Positions 4,933-8,605 of a DNA stretch of 8,605 nt are shown in pieces. The position numbers and the translations under genes were made by a program. The stretch comes from JARROD01 sp037384225 (lineage in GTDB: Bacteria > Pseudomonadota > Gammaproteobacteria > Pseudomonadales > Cellvibrionaceae). The DNA lies in the NCBI GenBank assembly GCA_037384225.1, contig JARROD010000300.1, forward strand, positions 1-8,605. Reading direction: 5' to 3'. The notes beneath the pieces are model-generated. The model was not told the DNA's origin. It did no database searches and worked only from the letters and a program-made list of their open reading frames with translations. Every line of letters starts with the position of its first letter. Within the stretch, counting starts at the first letter, position 1.

Positions 4933-7080
4933 ATGATCTATTCAGGTAAAGCCATCTCAGTACGTATCCTTGACAAGGGGATTGCGGAACTGACTTTTGA
5001 CTTGCAAGGCGAGTCCATTAACAAGTTCAATGCCTTAACCATTGATGAACTGCGCCAGGCGGGCGAGGCGCTGGCCGCCGCCGAAGGTATCGAAGGGTTG
5101 TTGGTCAGCAGCGCCAAGGATTCATTCATTGTCGGTGCCGATATTACTGAATTCGGCAGCAACTTTAATCTCTCTGAAGAGGAGATCGCCGAACGGATAT
5201 ATCAAACCAACCAATATTTCAACGCGATCGAAGATCTGCCGTTCCCCAGTGTCACTGCGATTAACGGATACGCCCTTGGGGGCGGTCTGGAAATGGCACT
5301 GGCTACAGATTATCGCATTATGTCCCCGGCGGCCAAAATCGGTTTGCCGGAAACCCAATTGGGCATTATGCCCGGCTTTGGCGGCACCGTGCGCCTGCCG
5401 CGCATTAGCGGCCCGGACAATGCCGCCGAGTGGATTGCCGGTGGCAAAGAGCACAAAGCCGATAATGCAATGGCGGTGGGAGTGGTCGATGCGGTGGTAG
5501 CGCCGGAAGATTTGCGCGAGGCGGCTCTGGATCTATTACAGAAATGTATCGCCGGCGATTTCGACTACAAGGCCAAACGCGAAGAGAAAAAAGTGCCGTT
5601 AAAACTCAACGACACCGAAGCGCTGATGTCGTTTGAAACCGCCAAAGCCTATATTGCCGGCGAGGCGGGTCCTCACTACCCGGCGCCCGTCAGTGCGGTG
5701 AAAACCATTCAGAAAGCCGCCAAAATGCACCGTGATGAAGCCCTGCGGGAAGAGGCTAAAACGATCGCCAAACTGGCTAAAACAGCGGTGGCAAAAAACC
5801 TTGTGGGTCTGTTTTTAGGTGATCAGGCACTGTCGAAAACAAGTAAAAACTGGGCGGAAAAAACCACTCCCGTGCAGCGTGCGGCGGTACTGGGGGCAGG
5901 GATTATGGGCGGTGGCATCGCCTACCAGTCGGCCTTCAAGGGCACGCCGATCATTATGAAGGATATCAACCAGGACGGTATCGATCTGGGGTTAGCGGAA
6001 GCGGCCAAGCTGCTGTCGAAACGGGTTGAACGCGGCCGTATGACGGCTGGTGAAATGGCCTCGGTGCTGGCTAAGATCACACCGGCTTTGCACTACAATG
6101 GTTTCGACAATGTCGATGTGGTGGTCGAAGCCGTGGTCGAAAACCCAAAGGTAAAACACGCGGTATTGGCCGAAGTAGAGGGCGAAATTCGCGAAGACGC
6201 GATTCTGACTTCCAACACCTCTACCATTTCGATTAATTATCTGGCCGAACCTTTGCAGCGCCCGCAAAATTTTTGCGGCATGCACTTTTTTAATCCAGTC
6301 CACAAGATGCCACTGGTTGAGGTGATTCGCGGCGAAAAAACCAGTGATGAAGCGATCGCCCGCACTGTCTCCTACGCCCTGGCGATGGGGAAGAAACCGG
6401 TGGTGGTGCAGGATTGTCCCGGGTTTTTGGTAAACCGCATTCTAGCGCCTTATATGGGTGCTTTTATGGGGCTTGTGCACCAGGGCGCGGACTTTGTTCG
6501 GGTCGACAAGGTAATGGAAAAATTCGGTTGGCCGATGGGGCCCGCTTACCTGTGTGACGTGGTCGGTATCGATACCGGGGTGCATGCCGGCGAAGTGATG
6601 GCGAAGGGGTTTCCCGAGCGCATGGCGGCGAATTTTAAAACCGCCAACGAGGTTTTGTTCGAAGCGCAGCGCTACGGGCAGAAAAACGGCAAAGGTTTTT
6701 ACCGCTATGAAACCGATAAAAAAGGCCGTCCAAAGAAACAGACGGACGACGCGGTTTGGGAATTGCTGGCGCCGCATATCGGCGAACGCCGGGAATACAG
6801 CGACGAAGAGATCATCGACCGTCTGATGATTCCACTGTGTCTGGAAGCCGTGCGGTGCCTCGAAGAAGGCATTGCCGAAAGCGCCACTGATATTGATATG
6901 GCGCTGATTTTCGGCATTGGTTTCCCCCCATTTCGCGGTGGTGCGATGACCTATATCGACGATATGGGTGCCGCTGAATTTGTGGCCCGGGCGGATCGGT
7001 ACGCGGAGCTGGGTGCTTTGTACGCCCCTACGCCACGCCTGCGGGAAATGGCGGCAAGCGGCGAAAAGTTTTTTGCTTGA
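4933..7080 (+). CDS. fadB: Fatty acid oxidation complex alpha subunit FadB
   Basis: This is the multifunctional beta-oxidation enzyme: enoyl-CoA hydratase plus L-3-hydroxyacyl-CoA dehydrogenase, with isomerase/epimerase activity in characterised relatives. It forms a cytoplasmic alpha2beta2 complex with FadA. It has 715 residues, close to the 729 of E. coli FadB, and is colinear with it; the C-terminal tail is shorter. The hydratase domain (about 1-190) has FIVGADITEF (65-74), the oxyanion motif GGGLE with catalytic Glu120, and GLPETQLGIMPGFGG with Glu140. The dehydrogenase NAD-binding motif GAGIMGG is at 321-327. HFFNPVHKMPLVE carries catalytic His451 and its Glu463 partner. The C-terminal domain has FGWPMGPAYL and GFPPFRGG. 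The ATG follows GAGG by 7 nt. fadA starts 28 nt downstream, so the two are co-transcribed. No damage was seen. Confidence 0.97.
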   Translation: MIYSGKAISVRILDKGIAELTFDLQGESINKFNALTIDELRQAGEALAAAEGIEGLLVSSAKDSFIVGADITEFGSNFNLSEEEIAERIYQTNQYFNAIEDLPFPSVTAINGYALGGGLEMALATDYRIMSPAAKIGLPETQLGIMPGFGGTVRLPRISGPDNAAEWIAGGKEHKADNAMAVGVVDAVVAPEDLREAALDLLQKCIAGDFDYKAKREEKKVPLKLNDTEALMSFETAKAYIAGEAGPHYPAPVSAVKTIQKAAKMHRDEALREEAKTIAKLAKTAVAKNLVGLFLGDQALSKTSKNWAEKTTPVQRAAVLGAGIMGGGIAYQSAFKGTPIIMKDINQDGIDLGLAEAAKLLSKRVERGRMTAGEMASVLAKITPALHYNGFDNVDVVVEAVVENPKVKHAVLAEVEGEIREDAILTSNTSTISINYLAEPLQRPQNFCGMHFFNPVHKMPLVEVIRGEKTSDEAIARTVSYALAMGKKPVVVQDCPGFLVNRILAPYMGAFMGLVHQGADFVRVDKVMEKFGWPMGPAYLCDVVGIDTGVHAGEVMAKGFPERMAANFKTANEVLFEAQRYGQKNGKGFYRYETDKKGRPKKQTDDAVWELLAPHIGERREYSDEEIIDRLMIPLCLEAVRCLEEGIAESATDIDMALIFGIGFPPFRGGAMTYIDDMGAAEFVARADRYAELGALYAPTPRLREMAASGEKFFA

Positions 7081-7096
7081 GCCCTAATTTTTATTT

Positions 7097-7101
7097 AGGA
7101 G
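7097..7101 (+). promoter_or_regulatory. Ribosome-binding site that fixes the fadA start at GTG 7109
   Basis: AGGAG ends 7 nt before the GTG at 7109-7111. The TTG at 7103 is nearly flush with it and cannot be the start. The GTG also gives MSLNPRD, the N-terminus I recall for pseudomonad FadA. Confidence 0.7.
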
Positions 7102-7108
7102 ATTGACT

Positions 7109-8284
7109 GTGAGTTTAAATCCGAGAGATGCCGTTATTATCGATTTTGCACGCACCCCCATGGGGCGTTCCAAAAACGGTTGTTTTCGCCAGCGCCGGGC
7201 GGAGGATTTGTCCGCCGATCTGGTCAACGGGCTGTTTGCCCGCAACCCGAAAGTGGATCCGAGTGAAGTGGAAGATGTGCTCTGGGGGTGTGTCAACCAG
7301 ACCAAGGAACAGGGTTTTAACATCGCCCGCATGTTTTCGCTGCTGACGGTGATTCCCCACACCGCCGGTGCCCAGACCATTAGCCGCCTGTGCGGTTCTT
7401 CGATGTCGGCGTTGCATACGGCGGCCCAAGCGGTTATGACCGGCAATGGTGATGTTTTCGTGGTGGGCGGCGTCGAACACATGGGGCACCTGCCCAACGG
7501 TTTCGGTGTCGACCCCAACCCGAGGCTGGCCAAGCACGTGGCCAAAGCGGCCGGCGCCATGGGGGTGACGGCGGAGTTTTTAAGCCTGATGCATGGCATC
7601 GGACGCGAGCAGCAGGACGCGTTTGCCGAGCGCTCGCACCGGCTGGCGCACAAGGCCACTCAGGAAGGCGGCTTTACCGATGAAATCATTCCGCTGGAAG
7701 GGCACAACGAGCGCGGTTTTAAGACCCTGGTAACGGTGGATGAAACCATTCGCCCGGATACCACCATCGAAGCCCTGGCGCAGCTCAAACCGGCGTTTAA
7801 CCCGAAAGGCGGCACGGTGACGGCCGGCAGCTCATCCCAGATTACCGACGGTGCTTCGGCGATGTTGGTGATGTCGGCACAACGGGCGCAGGACCTGGGG
7901 CTGCAGCCACTGGCGAAGATCCGCGCCATGGCGGTAGTGGGTGTCGAGCCTTCCATTATGGGTTACGGCCCGGTGCCGGCGACACAAAAAGCGTTGCAGC
8001 GGGCCGGCCTGTCCATGGATGACATCGATTATGTCGAACTGAACGAGGCCTTTGCCGCCCAGGCGTTGCCGGTGTTGAAGGATCTTCAATTGCTGGAGGC
8101 GATGGATCAAAAGGTCAACCTGCACGGTGGCGCCATTGCCCTGGGGCATCCGTTCGGCTGCTCCGGTACCCGGATTACCGGTACACTGTTGAACGTCATG
8201 CGCCAGCGTAATGGCAACCTTGGCGTGGCCACAATGTGTGTGGGCCTGGGGCAGGGCATTACCACGGTTGTCGAGCGGGTTTAG
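7109..8284 (+). CDS. fadA: Fatty acid oxidation complex beta subunit FadA (3-ketoacyl-CoA thiolase)
   Basis: This enzyme cleaves 3-ketoacyl-CoA with CoA to acetyl-CoA and a shortened acyl-CoA, the last step of each beta-oxidation round, in a complex with FadB. The start is taken as GTG at 7109, giving 391 residues, the usual length for pseudomonad-type FadA. The nucleophile Cys95 lies in SRLCGSSMSALH, the NEAFA motif is at 312-316, His347 is in GHPFG, and the general-base Cys377 is in MCVG near the C-terminus. The signature GGAIALGHPFGCSGTR is complete. It lies 28 nt after fadB with no promoter visible between them, so it should follow the fadB transcript. A hairpin follows 16 nt after the stop. 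All catalytic residues are present and the gene looks functional. Confidence 0.97.
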   Translation: MSLNPRDAVIIDFARTPMGRSKNGCFRQRRAEDLSADLVNGLFARNPKVDPSEVEDVLWGCVNQTKEQGFNIARMFSLLTVIPHTAGAQTISRLCGSSMSALHTAAQAVMTGNGDVFVVGGVEHMGHLPNGFGVDPNPRLAKHVAKAAGAMGVTAEFLSLMHGIGREQQDAFAERSHRLAHKATQEGGFTDEIIPLEGHNERGFKTLVTVDETIRPDTTIEALAQLKPAFNPKGGTVTAGSSSQITDGASAMLVMSAQRAQDLGLQPLAKIRAMAVVGVEPSIMGYGPVPATQKALQRAGLSMDDIDYVELNEAFAAQALPVLKDLQLLEAMDQKVNLHGGAIALGHPFGCSGTRITGTLLNVMRQRNGNLGVATMCVGLGQGITTVVERV

Positions 8285-8299
8285 CAAATATCGCTTGCT

Positions 8300-8319
8300 T
8301 CCCACACCTGTGTGTGGGA
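8300..8319 (+). terminator. Hairpin after fadA, possible terminator
   Basis: TCCCACAC (8300-8307) and GTGTGGGA (8312-8319) form a perfect 8-bp stem with a CTGT loop. It is followed by CTTGCCTTT, only a weak T-tract. It could end the fadBA transcript from one side and the convergent gene from the other, or be the first module of the palindromic repeat that follows. Confidence 0.5.
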
Positions 8320-8480
8320 CTTGCCTTTAAGTCGGCGGCCATCCGGCGGCAGCTGGTCCAGACACGCTGCAAGTACCCTCCGGGGCCCGGCCCGCAAGCT
8401 GGGCGTCGGCATCCATGCCTCCGACAGTCTGGGTCAGCTACCACCGGATGTCCGCCTGGCATTGTGCCGACTCCGGGATA
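8320..8480. repeat. String of short palindromes, extragenic repeat-like
   Basis: This GC-rich stretch between the convergent genes is made of small dyads centred on CATCC/GGATG-like cores. GTCGGCAT (8405-8412) pairs with ATGCC-CGAC (8415-8425) with a 2-nt bulge, around GGCATCCATGCC. CGGATGTCCG lies in 8445-8455. GCCC/GGGC flanks GCAAGCT just before. The CGGCGGCCATCC run at 8333-8344 resembles another half-module. I recall similar strings in intergenic repeats of marine gammaproteobacteria, but cannot confirm this. No coding sequence is supported here. Confidence 0.45.
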
Positions 8481-8488
8481 TTGAGACG

Positions 8489-8605
8489 TTATCTCTGTAC
8501 TTTCAATTCGGACCCTTCGTTGCTCGCTTTTTCATCACCTAAGTTGCTCCCGGCATTTGTTTCCAGCTCCGTTTCCCCGGCCAAGGCGCGCTTGGAAAAG
8601 TCAGC
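8489..8605 (-). CDS. 3' end of a convergent gene, product not recognised
   Basis: On the minus strand a frame is open from the window edge to TAA at 8489, giving the last 38 residues of a protein. The tail is hydrophilic and acidic (ADFSKRALAGETELETNAGS, then a Lys/Glu/Asn-rich end in ELKVQR) and carries no diagnostic motif. In pseudomonads topA lies near fadBA, but this tail does not show it. The short length means the frame could be open by chance. Confidence 0.4.
   Translation of the reverse strand, partial: ADFSKRALAGETELETNAGSNLGDEKASNEGSELKVQR

Noticed and set aside
7103..7108. fadA starting at TTG 7103
   Set aside because: The AGGAG ends 1 nt before it, too close to serve as its ribosome-binding site; GTG 7109 has correct spacing and gives the usual N-terminus.
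1..8605. CRISPR array, tRNA, rRNA, toxin-antitoxin or a new defence system
   Set aside because: No regularly spaced direct repeats, no tRNA-like cloverleaf or rRNA core sequence, and no recognisable defence enzymes were found on either strand.

Overview
The window looks like a chromosomal segment of a gammaproteobacterium, probably marine or Pseudomonas/Cellvibrio-like. The basis is an intact fadB-fadA operon of the proteobacterial type, a Cys-rich DUF2799-type lipoprotein, a PAS-GGDEF-EAL signalling gene, an IS91-family remnant, and palindromic intergenic repeats. No taxon can be fixed from the sequence alone.

Layout. (1) Positions 1-1370 are AT-rich and hold two small minus-strand genes for exported proteins, both broken. 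The upstream gene (1165 to 845) has an in-frame amber codon directly after its signal peptide. The downstream gene (755 leftward) is interrupted by a roughly 156-bp palindromic element (about 45-200) flanked by CTTA. If the element and one CTTA are removed, the reading frame stays open to the window edge. (2) Positions about 1380-2191 hold a shrunken IS91-family element. The transposase keeps its HUH motif and its C-terminal zinc-finger-like region but has lost its N-terminus and the middle. (3) Positions 2172-2604 hold a lipoprotein gene with an internal frame break, and its C-terminus runs into the IS91 remnant. (4) Positions 2744-4533 hold a c-di-GMP turnover gene whose coiled-coil/PAS half and GGDEF-EAL half lie in different frames. 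(5) Positions 4570-4932 are the divergent control region, with a 9-bp inverted repeat and a tandem 7-bp repeat. (6) fadB (4933-7080) and fadA (7109-8284) are complete on the plus strand. They encode the two subunits of the aerobic fatty-acid beta-oxidation complex and are followed by a hairpin, a string of small palindromes, and the 3' end of a convergent minus-strand gene.

How it fits together. The only clearly functional unit is fadBA. FadB carries hydration and 3-hydroxyacyl-CoA dehydrogenation, and FadA carries thiolysis. Everything recognisable as a gene between 1 and 4533 appears damaged by deletion, nonsense mutation or insertion, which suggests a decaying accessory segment beside a conserved operon. 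I found no CRISPR array, tRNA, rRNA or convincing new defence system. The most interesting signals are the palindromic element with only G-U (never A-C) departures from pairing, its insertion into a secreted-protein gene, and the amber codon at a signal-peptide boundary.
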